A DNA stretch of 6,370 bases from Pseudomonadota bacterium (GCA_023392205.1 JAEVZN010000259.1:1-6370); one strand, 5' to 3'; positions 1 to 6,191 are shown, counted from the stretch's first letter. The notes: a model not told the origin generated them from the letters alone. Numbers and translations: made by a program.

Positions 1-60
1 GGATTGAACCCCCGACCTTCGGTTTACAAAACCGCTGCTCTACCGCTGAGCTAAGCCGGC
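1..60 (-). tRNA. tRNA-Thr(TGT), 3' end cut off by the window edge
   Basis: Read on the minus strand from position 60, the sequence gives acceptor strand GCCGGCT, then TA, a D-arm with stem GCTC/GAGC, an anticodon arm with loop TTTGTAA (anticodon TGT, reading ACA threonine codons), a short variable region AGGTC, and the T-stem strand GGGGG followed by TTCAATC. The 3' half of the T-stem and the acceptor lie beyond position 1, so about 60 of the usual 75-76 nt are visible. Anticodon-stem pair 27-43 is a G-A mismatch as I align it; the other four pairs are sound. A TTGCGA -35-like box lies at 98-93 on the same strand, 17 nt from a weak TAGCTC at 75-70. That would leave almost no 5' leader, so the promoter is only suggestive. 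Confidence 0.93.
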
Positions 61-112
61 GCGGGGCAAGAGCTAACAGCGGCTCCGGGCTTTCGCAAGA
101 TCGGATTGGCTT

Positions 113-128
113 GACCGGCCGACCGGCC
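113..128 (+). repeat. Two tandem copies of GACCGGCC
   Basis: The 8-bp unit GACCGGCC occurs twice head to tail in the 162-bp gap between tRNA-Thr and the oxidoreductase start. CCGG inside each unit is self-complementary, so the array could be a small operator or a chance GC-rich duplication. Nothing else in this gap is recognisable beyond the weak tRNA-Thr promoter. Confidence 0.5.
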
Positions 129-222
129 AGAAGCTAGCAGACCCATGCTCCCGGAAATATTTGACGCATCGGCGCAGTCGGGTCGTTGCCCTGGGCCGGA
201 TCTTCGTGGAAACCTCTTGCCC

Positions 223-1569
223 ATGGCGCTGCAATCCATATCCGGCGAAACGTTCTGGCGCGGCAAGGCGGGCTACGAAGAAGCCCGCCGCGGACATATG
301 TGGAATCACCGCGTACCGGAACGCTATCCGGATGTCGTCGTCCAGGCCAAGAATGAGAACGATGTCGTATCCGCCGTGCGGCTTGCGCGTCAACATGGCC
401 TCAAGGTCGCCATCAGGTCCGGTGGACACAGCTGGGCCGCGACGTTTCTGCGCGACGGGGGCTTGTTGATCGATGTGTCCCGGATGCGTGATTTCAGCGT
501 GGATGTAGCTGCCAGGTCCGCCAGTCTGCAACCCGGCTTGCTCGGGACCGAGCTCAATCGGGCGCTTCGTCAGCATCAATTGTTCTTTCCGACGGGCCAT
601 TGCATGACGGTGGGGCTTGGCGGTTTTCTGCTGCAAGGTGGCTTCGGCTGGAATTCACGTTTGTGGGGTCCTGCCTGTGCCCATGTCACAGGTGTCGATG
701 TGGTCACAGCCGACGGCGAATTGATCCACGCAAATGCACATCAGAATACGGACGTGTACTGGGCTTCCCGCGGCGCAGGTCCGGGCTTCTTCGGCGGGGG
801 GACGCGCTTCGAGGTGGGGCTGCACACACGTCCCAAGGTGATGATGCGCAGCGATTATCTCTATCCGGTCGACCTGCTTGACGAGGTGCTGACATGGGTT
901 CTGTCCGTCCAGCCGTCGCTGGCACGGACGATGGAATGCATGGTTTTTGTCCGCCGTGGCATTTTCGGCCATTCGGGGCCGGGCGTATTGGTGACGGCGC
1001 CGGTCCTCGCCGAGAGCAGGGAAGAGGCGGTCGCGGCTCTGACATTGCTCGAAACATGCCCGGTCCTGGACAAGGCGATACAGCGCGACGTCAACGTCGT
1101 CACCGAGTTCGACGATCTCCTGCAGGGGGGCGAGCAATTGCTCTATCCGCGCGAGCGCCGATACGCTGCCGACAACATGTGGACCAGCGCGCCAGCGAAA
1201 GCTTTGCTTCCCGGCATGCGCAAGATTGCCGCAACGTTGCCGGAGGCCCCGTCGCACATGATGTGGATGCTTTGGGGGCCGTCGCAGCCTCTTCCAGACA
1301 TGGCGTTCTCGATGCAGGACGAACTATATATCGCACTCTATGCCGTGTCCGACGACGCGATGAAGGACGCAAAGCATCAGGCTTGGGTGACGGATTGCAT
1401 GCGCGAAATGGAGCCGCTCGCGTCGGGGATACAACTGGCTGACGAGAACCTCGGCGCACGGCCCTTCCGCTTCATGTCCGAAGAAAATTTCAGACGTCTG
1501 CAAAGCGTGCGATCGAAACGCGACCCGGCGGGCATGTTCCATTCCTATATGGGCCAGCCGGCCGTGTGA
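223..1569 (+). CDS. FAD-linked oxidoreductase, BBE-type with probable bicovalent flavin
   Basis: This is a 448-residue flavoprotein of the vanillyl-alcohol-oxidase fold (FAD_binding_4 plus a BBE-like C-terminus). The family oxidises alcohols, sugars or amines and passes electrons to O2; the substrate here cannot be read. Counting from the chosen start, residues about 37-205 form the FAD domain. The RSGGHS motif carries His69, the usual 8-alpha-histidyl flavin link. GHCMTVG carries Cys127, the usual 6-S-cysteinyl link. Their 58-residue spacing is close to that of bicovalent family members. The C-terminal part has RYAADNMWT (about 313), GIQLADENLG (about 402) and DPAGMFHSYMG near the end, all typical of one bacterial subfamily. 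The segment GAGPGFFGGGTRFEV has GG where VV or similar residues are common. I prefer ATG 223, which gives a family-like N-terminus, over the upstream in-frame ATG at 145; neither has a strong Shine-Dalgarno (GTGGA at 206-210). There is no signal peptide, so it is probably cytoplasmic. No partner gene is visible. Confidence 0.9.
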   Translation: MALQSISGETFWRGKAGYEEARRGHMWNHRVPERYPDVVVQAKNENDVVSAVRLARQHGLKVAIRSGGHSWAATFLRDGGLLIDVSRMRDFSVDVAARSASLQPGLLGTELNRALRQHQLFFPTGHCMTVGLGGFLLQGGFGWNSRLWGPACAHVTGVDVVTADGELIHANAHQNTDVYWASRGAGPGFFGGGTRFEVGLHTRPKVMMRSDYLYPVDLLDEVLTWVLSVQPSLARTMECMVFVRRGIFGHSGPGVLVTAPVLAESREEAVAALTLLETCPVLDKAIQRDVNVVTEFDDLLQGGEQLLYPRERRYAADNMWTSAPAKALLPGMRKIAATLPEAPSHMMWMLWGPSQPLPDMAFSMQDELYIALYAVSDDAMKDAKHQAWVTDCMREMEPLASGIQLADENLGARPFRFMSEENFRRLQSVRSKRDPAGMFHSYMGQPAV

Positions 1570-1571
1570 TG

Positions 1572-1952
1572 TCAGATCGCCTGCTGACCGGTATCCACAA
1601 CCGAATAGAACATCTTCGGCTGCACCATCTTTACGTCGCCCGCGGATGTCGCAACCGCCATGACCAGCACTTCGACAACCTGGATCACTTTGGAGTTCTT
1701 CTCCAGCTCGGCGACGCTTGCGCCGGGGAAATAGCCGATGGTGGCGACGACGCAGGCATCCGGTTGACCGGCTTCGCCGTTGACCTGCACCAGCGCGCTT
1801 TCGATATTCTCGTCGCCCATCAGAGCCACGAAGCGCTCGGCCTGCTGCTTGGTATCGCAAATCAGGCCCGAACCCACGATCAGGTCCTGCGCCGAGGCCG
1901 GCGCGGCCATCAGGGCGAAGGCAAGACAGGTTCCGGTCAACAGCTTGGTCAT
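1572..1952 (-). CDS. Small secreted protein of unknown function, two Cys in mature part
   Basis: This 126-residue protein starts at the ATG at 1952-1950, supported by a strong GAGGAGG Shine-Dalgarno just upstream. An in-frame ATG 33 bp further upstream (1985) would put the signal peptide in the interior and is rejected. Residues 1-21 are a clear Sec signal peptide: Lys at position 3, a Leu/Ala-rich core and APASA followed by QD. The mature part is about 105 residues, with Cys32 (in ICDTKQQAERFVAL) and Cys67 (in DACVVATIGYFPG) that could form a disulfide in the periplasm. It resembles uncharacterised Hyphomicrobiales proteins I know only as hypothetical, and I assign no function. Its stop codon is 2 bp from the stop of the converging oxidoreductase gene. 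Upstream, it diverges from the two-gene secreted unit across 254 bp. Confidence 0.85.
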   Translation of the reverse strand: MTKLLTGTCLAFALMAAPASAQDLIVGSGLICDTKQQAERFVALMGDENIESALVQVNGEAGQPDACVVATIGYFPGASVAELEKNSKVIQVVEVLVMAVATSAGDVKMVQPKMFYSVVDTGQQAI

Positions 1953-2090
1953 CTGGCCTCCTCGGACGCTGCGGGTCCGGAACATGTGTGTTGTGTCGAG
2001 CCATCAACGCAGGCTGGCGGCGGAGGTTCCGGAGCGCCCTGGCACCATGCTTCGGAATTGATCGGGGCGTCCGGGCCACGGGCGCAGTCA

Positions 2091-2103
2091 CCTTGAATTA
2101 AGG
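2091..2103. promoter_or_regulatory. Imperfect palindrome in the divergent intergenic region
   Basis: The sequence CCTTGAATTAAGG has arms CCTT and AAGG around an AT-rich centre, and five of six base pairs are symmetric. It lies about 140 bp before the minus-strand start at 1952 and about 100 bp before the plus-strand start at 2207, so it could be an operator for either gene. I find no convincing -35/-10 pair in the 254 bp between these genes (1953-2206). A short palindrome of this kind can arise by chance. Confidence 0.2.
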
Positions 2104-2206
2104 CTAAGTCCGAAAACCGGGTGTGCATTAACGGCATGGTGCGGGGGTGCGGGCTTAGTCTGTACGCTGTGACGGCGCCCGGCGCGGCGCGCGTCGGAGC
2201 TTTTTG

Positions 2207-2716
2207 ATGCACAGGCCGTGGCTATCCAGGACACTTTTGCTGAAGTCGCTTCTGCCGGCATGCCTGGCCGCGCCAGTGATGACCGCGCCCGCGGCCTTCG
2301 CGGACCATCAGCCGTCCTTCGTCGTGCCCGGCCGCCCCGATGTGCCTGTGGTCATCGATGGCGTCTATGCATCCTGGGGCGTGGCGGTGAGCGACTGGGG
2401 TCTGTACCGGCCCGGCGCGGTTCCTGTCACAGTCATTCCCGGACCCTATCCGCCGCCGCCTTACCGCAAGGCGCGGCCATATTTTCCCTCGCTCGGCGGC
2501 AAGCCCTATTCGGGCCGCTATGAGGTTGAGCCACCCGCCGACCGGCCCTTGCCGAAACCTGCGGAAGCCTATCAGCGCTCATGGTCGGCCGAATCGCCGG
2601 ATGTGCCGCCGACGCAATATGCGCCATCGCCGCCGATGATGATCGCGCCCGAAATCAATGTCGATCCGTTCCGCGAAGGGCGGGACCGTCCCGATTTTCC
2701 CCGTCGTCGTCGCTAA
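2207..2716 (+). CDS. Secreted proline-rich protein of unknown function
   Basis: This 169-residue protein is read from ATG 2207, with GGAG at 2196-2199 correctly spaced. A TTG directly before it (2204) could also open the frame, but the spacing favours ATG. The N-terminus MHRPWLSRTLLLK, a hydrophobic stretch and AAFA followed by DH form a signal peptide of about 32 residues. The mature protein has a conserved-looking segment VPVVIDGVYASWGVAVSDWG (residues 47-66). A Pro/Tyr-rich run with YPPPPY follows (81-86), then YEVEPPADRPLP (105-116), and a basic tail ending RRRR. There are no transmembrane segments after the signal, no catalytic motif, and the only Cys (Cys19) lies in the signal. Similar proteins occur as hypothetical proteins in Bradyrhizobium relatives. 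It is followed after 21 bp by another small secreted protein, so the two are probably one transcript. An envelope-associated or extracytoplasmic structural role is inference only. Confidence 0.82.
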   Translation: MHRPWLSRTLLLKSLLPACLAAPVMTAPAAFADHQPSFVVPGRPDVPVVIDGVYASWGVAVSDWGLYRPGAVPVTVIPGPYPPPPYRKARPYFPSLGGKPYSGRYEVEPPADRPLPKPAEAYQRSWSAESPDVPPTQYAPSPPMMIAPEINVDPFREGRDRPDFPRRRR

Positions 2717-2737
2717 CCCAACCGAGAAGGACGTATC

Positions 2738-3142
2738 ATGTCTCGCGTATCGTTTGCTCTTGTGACCGCTGCTGCGGTGACGATGTTTGCAACTTCGGCT
2801 GCAGCCTCCTGCTGCGGGTCCTGCTGTGGCAACAGCTATGCCGCGGGCTATGCGCTCGTGCCGCAGCCGCCGAAGCTTGTCACCGTCGCCGTCCCGCAGC
2901 CGCCGCTGGTGGTGCAGGTGCCGGTGGTGCAGCAATATGTGGTCAATCAGGGTCCGGTTTATTCGGGACCGATGCTGAGCGACTTCAATCCGCCCGTCTA
3001 TCATGCACCGCAGCCGGTCGGCGCCTATCCGTATGTGACCGGGTATCGCTACGACGCTTATCACGGACACCGCCACGCGCGCCGCGCCTATCACCGGCAT
3101 CATCCCTACAAGGGCTATCCACCGATCCGCCGCGCCTATTGA
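2738..3142 (+). CDS. Secreted Cys-Cys and His/Tyr-rich small protein
   Basis: This 134-residue protein starts at ATG 2738, with GAGAAGGA just upstream serving as ribosome-binding site. Residues 1-24 form a Sec signal peptide ending SAAAS. The mature chain begins with CCGSCCG (Cys25, 26, 29, 30), followed by two related blocks, PQPPKLVTVAV (43-51) and PQPPLVVQVPVV (54-64). Next comes YVVNQGPVYSGP (67-78), a segment I recognise from small exported proteins of Bradyrhizobium relatives. The tail from about residue 97 is rich in Tyr, His and Arg, including HGHRHARR and YHRHH. The Cys cluster plus His-rich tail could bind metal or cross-link, but this is inference from composition. The sequence before Cys25 lacks the Leu at -3 of a lipobox, so a lipoprotein is unlikely. 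It lies 21 bp after its secreted neighbour, probably cotranscribed, and ends 33 bp from the rlmB stop on the other strand. Confidence 0.83.
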   Translation: MSRVSFALVTAAAVTMFATSAAASCCGSCCGNSYAAGYALVPQPPKLVTVAVPQPPLVVQVPVVQQYVVNQGPVYSGPMLSDFNPPVYHAPQPVGAYPYVTGYRYDAYHGHRHARRAYHRHHPYKGYPPIRRAY

Positions 3143-3175
3143 TCCGTCACAGATGCTTCACGCGCGCGATGCGGC

Positions 3176-4024
3176 TCATGTCCTGAGCCGCGTCGCCGCG
3201 ATGTAGAGCGCAAGAGCCGCGGCATTCGATACGTTGAGGCTCTTGATCGCGCCGGGCAGATCGAGCCGCGCGTTGTGGTCGCAGGTTTGCCGCGTGAGTT
3301 GCCGCAAACCCTTGCCCTCCGCGCCCAGCACCAGCGCCAGAGGGGCGGTGAGGGGCAGGCTTGCCAGCTCTGTCTCCCCCTCGCTGTCCAGCCCCACCAG
3401 CAGGAAGCCGCGCTCTTTCAACACGGTCAGCCCGCGCGCCAGATTCTGCGTGGTCACGATCGGCACATATTCCAGCGCACCGGAGGCCGATTTGGCGAGC
3501 ACGCCGGTCGCCTCCGGCGAATGCCGCGCGGTGGTCACGATGGCGGTGACGCCGAACGCCGCCGCACTGCGCATGATCGCGCCGACATTATGCGGATCGG
3601 TGATCTGGTCGAGCACCAGCACGATCCCGTCCCTGGGGATGGCCATCAGGTCCGGACCGTCGAGCGGGTCCGCTTCGGCATAGAGCCCGTTATGCACTGC
3701 ATCCGGCGTCAGCCGCCGGGCGATCTCGTCCGGCCGCACGACCTGCGTGCTTTCGGGCAAGGTGAGCCCTTCCTCGGCGAGCCGCTTGGCGGCGTTCTCG
3801 GTGACCATCAGGCGGCGGATGCGGCGGGCGGGGTTGGCCAGCGCCGCGGCCACGCTGTGCCAGCCATAGAGGATGGCCGTGTCGAGTTCCACGCGCGGCG
3901 CGCTGCGGCCGCCGCCTGCGGAGCGGGAGGTGCGGCGCTTCGCCCAAGAGGTATTGCCCGGTGGAGCATTGCCCGGCCGCTCAGCGGAGCCTCTGGCCGG
4001 TCTCCCGGTCTCCCGTTTGCGCAT
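3176..4024 (-). CDS. rlmB: 23S rRNA (guanosine-2'-O)-methyltransferase, RlmB/TrmH family
   Basis: This 282-residue SPOUT methyltransferase is predicted to 2'-O-methylate a guanosine of 23S rRNA (G2251 in E. coli) using S-adenosylmethionine, in the cytoplasm. After a basic, low-complexity extension of about 48 residues comes the substrate-binding domain (about 52-125), opening with YGWHSVAAAL. The SPOUT catalytic domain follows. Motif 1 is ITDPHNVGAIMRSA (141-154), with Asn146 and the catalytic-type Arg152. Motif 2 is LVLGAEGKGLR (231-241). Motif 3 is SLNVSNAAALALY (262-274), which forms the trefoil knot and SAM pocket. All key residues are present and the length suits alphaproteobacterial members. 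The start ATG at 4024-4022 has AAGG upstream. RlmB is the best call within the family; another TrmH-type target is possible. The gene converges on the secreted two-gene unit and diverges from tRNA-Tyr. Confidence 0.93.
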   Translation of the reverse strand: MRKRETGRPARGSAERPGNAPPGNTSWAKRRTSRSAGGGRSAPRVELDTAILYGWHSVAAALANPARRIRRLMVTENAAKRLAEEGLTLPESTQVVRPDEIARRLTPDAVHNGLYAEADPLDGPDLMAIPRDGIVLVLDQITDPHNVGAIMRSAAAFGVTAIVTTARHSPEATGVLAKSASGALEYVPIVTTQNLARGLTVLKERGFLLVGLDSEGETELASLPLTAPLALVLGAEGKGLRQLTRQTCDHNARLDLPGAIKSLNVSNAAALALYIAATRLRT

Positions 4025-4119
4025 GGAATAACCTTGATTTCCGATTGACTTAACGGCCCCTCGCCACCATAACGCGGCGCTGTCGGCCGCGCCGTGACCC
4101 TGGAGGTGCGGCTTGGCGT

Positions 4120-4147
4120 TTTACATCACGCCGATCCGGGTTAAACC
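4120..4147 (+). promoter_or_regulatory. Possible promoter for tRNA-Tyr
   Basis: TTTACA at 4120-4125 matches the -35 consensus in five of six bases. It is followed after 16 nt by TAAACC at 4142-4147, a weak -10. The mature tRNA begins about 50 nt downstream, a usual leader length. The -10 match is poor, so this is a suggestion only. Confidence 0.3.
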
Positions 4148-4162
4148 TTTTATCGGCGTCGC

Positions 4163-4181
4163 GCGACCAAGGTTCGGTCGC
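4163..4181 (+). other. Hairpin in the tRNA-Tyr leader
   Basis: GCGACC (4163-4168) and GGTCGC (4176-4181) form a perfect 6-bp stem around a 7-nt loop. The stem ends 15 nt before the mature tRNA 5' end. It would lie in the precursor leader removed by RNase P if the proposed upstream promoter is used. No U-run follows, so it is not a terminator. Its function is unknown and it may be incidental. Confidence 0.35.
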
Positions 4182-4196
4182 CAGGACTGATCCCGT

Positions 4197-4281
4197 GGAG
4201 GGGTGCCCGAGTGGCTAAAGGGGACGGACTGTAAATCCGTTGGCTATGCCTACGTTGGTTCGAATCCAACCCCCTCCACCA
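4197..4281 (+). tRNA. tRNA-Tyr(GTA) with encoded CCA
   Basis: The acceptor strand GGAGGGG pairs with CCCCTCC and is followed by A and an encoded CCA end. The anticodon arm is ACGGA, loop CTGTAAA, TCCGT, giving anticodon GTA for tyrosine. A long variable arm (around TGGCTATGCCTACG) marks it as class II, as expected for bacterial tRNA-Tyr. The T-arm GTTGG TTCGAAT CCAAC is perfect. It diverges from rlmB and lies 78 bp before the amidase start, so the two may share a transcript. Confidence 0.97.
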
Positions 4282-4287
4282 GTCTTG

Positions 4288-4302
4288 GCTTGCTTCGCAA
4301 GC
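4288..4302 (+). other. Small hairpin just 3' of tRNA-Tyr
   Basis: GCTTGC and GCAAGC pair around a TTC loop, 6 nt after the tRNA CCA end. There is no following T-run, so an intrinsic terminator is not supported. It could act as a 3' processing boundary or partial terminator before the amidase gene. Confidence 0.35.
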
Positions 4303-4359
4303 TGGACCCGCCGCAATCCGGTGTAGACTGATCCCAGATCGCAAATCAGGGGTCCCCCC

Positions 4360-5919
4360 ATGCACGATGCCTCCCGCCGCGATGTACTGACCGCATGTGT
4401 CGGTCTCGCGGTCGCACAGATCTTTCCAGCCCTCCCGGTCCTGCCGTTCACGAGGTCCGCCATGGCGCAGGACGTGCCACAAAACATGCCACAGAATTCA
4501 GCCGCGATCGTCGCGGCGATCCGCGACAAGCGCATCTCCGCGACCGATGTCGTCGAGGCAGCGCTCGCCCGCGCCGAGCAGATGAAGCATCTCAACGCCT
4601 TCATCACCCTCAACACCAACGGCGCGCTCGCCGCCGCGAAGAAGATCGACGCGATGGTCGCGGCCGGGCAACCCTTGCCACCGCTCGCCGGCCTGCCGAT
4701 CGTGGTCAAGGACAACATCAACACCGCCGACCTGCCGACCACGGGCGGCACCGAGGCCCTGCGCAATGCTCGGCCGAAGGCGAACGCGCCATCGCTGCAG
4801 AAGCTGATCGATGCCGGCGCCATCGTGATCGGCAAGACCAATCTGCATGAACTCGCCTTCGGTATCACCTCGACAAATGCCGCATCGTTCGCCGGCCATG
4901 TGAAGAACCCGCATGACCCGACGCGCATTCCCGGTGGCTCGTCCGGCGGCACCGCAGCCGCCATCGCGGCGGGGATCGTTACCGCCGGGCTCGGCAGCGA
5001 TACCGGCGGCTCCACCCGCATCCCGGCCGCACTGACCGGGACCGTGGGTTTCCGCCCCTCTGTCGGGAATGGCGGCGCGGAGCGGCGCTATCACGACGCC
5101 AATGCCGTGGTGCCGATCAGCCGCACGCGCGACACCATCGGCCCGATGGGCCGCACGGTGGCCGACGTGGCCTTGCTCGATGCCGTCATCACCGGCACAG
5201 AAATCGCGAATGCAGCCACGCTCAAGGGCAAGCGCATCGGCATTCCGCTGTCGTTATGGACCGGGCTCGATCCGGATTTAGAGGCCGTGGCGAAGAGCGC
5301 GCGCGGCAAACTGGAAAAAGCCGGCGTCATATTCGTCGATGGCGATCTGCCAGGGCTGGCCGACCTGAACGCCAAGGTGTCGTTCCCGGTCGCGCTGCAT
5401 GAGCCGGTCGACGACATCCCGGCTTATCTGAAAGCCTCGGGGATCGAGGGTGTGACGCTTGCCGACATTGCGGCGCAGATCAAAAGCCCGGACGTGCAGG
5501 GCGCTTTCGGTGCGATCGTGAACGATGCCTTCGGAAAGGACTATCCGGATGCGATCAAAGTGCACCGGCCGGCCCTGCAGGCGCTCTATGCGGAATATTT
5601 CAAGGCCAATAATCTGGACGCCATAATGTTTCCGACCACGCCCGCGCCAGCGGTGCCGATCGACGCGGAAAAGGGGTCGGGCGAGATATCGATTGCCGGC
5701 AGCAAGCCGGCACCGACCTTTGCCACCATGATCCGCAACACCGATCCGGGCAGCAATGCCGGCATTCCGGGCCTGTCGCTGTTCGCCGGGATGACCAAAG
5801 GCGAGCTCCCGGTCGGGATTGAGATCGACGGGCCGCTCGGCAGCGACCGGACCCTGCTGGCGCTCGGACTTGCCATGGAGGCGCTGCTCGGCACTGCGCC
5901 ACAGCCCCAGCCAAAGTGA
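4360..5919 (+). CDS. Amidase-signature hydrolase with Tat-type signal (indoleacetamide/mandelamide hydrolase-like)
   Basis: This 519-residue amidase-signature enzyme hydrolyses a carboxamide to acid plus ammonia. The Ser-cisSer-Lys triad is complete: Lys117 in IVVKDNINT, cis-Ser194 in PGGSSGG, and nucleophile Ser218 in SDTGGSTRIPA. The segment VVPISRTRDTIGPMGRTVADVALLDAVITG-like (about 250-279) resembles mandelamide and indoleacetamide hydrolases, so an aryl-acetamide substrate is plausible but unproven. The N-terminus has SRRDVL (residues 5-10), a hydrophobic stretch, and SAMA followed by QD near residue 36, which together look like a twin-arginine export signal. The chosen ATG has AGGGG upstream. 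A second in-frame ATG at 4462, preceded by GAGG at 4452-4455, would yield a form lacking the signal. The gene sits between tRNA-Tyr and tRNA-Gly on the same strand, with no partner gene for amide uptake or acid use. Confidence 0.92.
   Translation: MHDASRRDVLTACVGLAVAQIFPALPVLPFTRSAMAQDVPQNMPQNSAAIVAAIRDKRISATDVVEAALARAEQMKHLNAFITLNTNGALAAAKKIDAMVAAGQPLPPLAGLPIVVKDNINTADLPTTGGTEALRNARPKANAPSLQKLIDAGAIVIGKTNLHELAFGITSTNAASFAGHVKNPHDPTRIPGGSSGGTAAAIAAGIVTAGLGSDTGGSTRIPAALTGTVGFRPSVGNGGAERRYHDANAVVPISRTRDTIGPMGRTVADVALLDAVITGTEIANAATLKGKRIGIPLSLWTGLDPDLEAVAKSARGKLEKAGVIFVDGDLPGLADLNAKVSFPVALHEPVDDIPAYLKASGIEGVTLADIAAQIKSPDVQGAFGAIVNDAFGKDYPDAIKVHRPALQALYAEYFKANNLDAIMFPTTPAPAVPIDAEKGSGEISIAGSKPAPTFATMIRNTDPGSNAGIPGLSLFAGMTKGELPVGIEIDGPLGSDRTLLALGLAMEALLGTAPQPQPK
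4452..4464 (+). promoter_or_regulatory. Possible internal ribosome-binding site and start in the amidase gene
   Basis: GAGG at 4452-4455 stands 6 nt before an in-frame ATG at 4462. This is codon 35 of the amidase, two codons before the predicted signal-peptide cleavage point. Initiation here would give a 485-residue enzyme with the whole catalytic domain and no export signal. Short GAGG matches are frequent in GC-rich DNA, so this is an inference. Confidence 0.3.
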
Positions 5920-5938
5920 CGGGTTGGGCAGCGGGCAG

Positions 5939-5963
5939 GCGAGTCGAGTCGAGGCGAGAGCGA
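5939..5963 (+). repeat. Short degenerate tandem repeat (GAGTC/GAGGC units)
   Basis: Two perfect GAGTC units at 5941-5950 are followed by GAGGC and GAGAGC, forming a purine-rich run of roughly 25 bp shortly after the amidase stop codon. It is short and imperfect, and probably simple-sequence slippage in non-coding DNA. Confidence 0.45.
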
Positions 5964-5988
5964 ACGGAGGTCAGGGCAGGCTGTACTC

Positions 5989-6004
5989 GCGGCCAGCCGG
6001 CCGC
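5989..6004 (+). terminator. GC-rich hairpin after the amidase, possible weak terminator
   Basis: GCGGCC and GGCCGC form a 6-bp all-GC stem around an AGCC loop, 70 bp after the amidase stop and 114 bp before tRNA-Gly. No T-run follows, so it would not be a standard intrinsic terminator. The rest of the 198-bp stretch 5920-6117 holds a GAGTC-type short tandem repeat and no supported gene. Confidence 0.25.
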
Positions 6005-6117
6005 CATGTCGGATCGGCGTCGCCGCGCGGCCCCGAATGCCCGGATAAGGTCTTGTTTCCGGCGGCATTTTATGAAACCAAGCGATCCGCCGGACCGGTC
6101 CGAAGCAGGCTCCGCAT

Positions 6118-6191
6118 GCGGGTGTAGCTCAATGGTAGAGCAACAGCCTTCCAAGCTGATGACGAGGGTTCGATTCCCTTCACCCGCTCCA
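6118..6191 (+). tRNA. tRNA-Gly(TCC) with encoded CCA
   Basis: The acceptor strand GCGGGTG pairs with CACCCGC, followed by T and an encoded CCA. The D-arm is GCTC-AATGGTA-GAGC. The anticodon loop CTTCCAA gives anticodon TCC, which reads GGA and, by wobble, GGG glycine codons. The T-arm is AGGG TTCGATT CCCT. As aligned, pair 27-43 is an A-A mismatch, echoing the mismatch at the same place in tRNA-Thr. In many Proteobacteria this tRNA precedes tuf; here an insertion sequence begins about 55 bp downstream. Confidence 0.96.

Noticed and set aside
655..1257. A 200-residue minus-strand open frame inside the oxidoreductase
   Set aside because: It is antisense to a well-supported family member, with no ribosome-binding site or recognisable domain.
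1324..2091. A 255-residue open frame on the minus strand
   Set aside because: It overlaps the secreted protein (1572-1952) in another frame of the same strand and the oxidoreductase on the other. Its product is Arg-rich low-complexity text typical of GC-rich shadow frames, whereas the 126-residue frame has a strong ribosome-binding site and a signal peptide.
2800..2830. Lipoprotein lipobox at the Cys cluster of the second secreted protein
   Set aside because: The residues before Cys25 are AAAS, without the Leu/Val/Ile expected at -3, so an ordinary Sec signal peptide fits better.
3275..4048. A 257-residue plus-strand open frame opposite rlmB
   Set aside because: rlmB has complete SPOUT motifs on the minus strand. 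The opposite frame is rich in Gly, Arg, His and Gln with no motif, a mirror of GC-biased codons.
4215..5021. A 268-residue minus-strand open frame across tRNA-Tyr and the amidase start
   Set aside because: It runs through a tRNA gene and antisense to an amidase with a full catalytic triad, so it is not a gene.
4260..6117. An integrated element using the tRNA-Tyr 3' end as attachment site
   Set aside because: I looked for a repeat of the tRNA-Tyr T-arm/acceptor end downstream of the amidase and saw none, and there is no integrase gene in the window.
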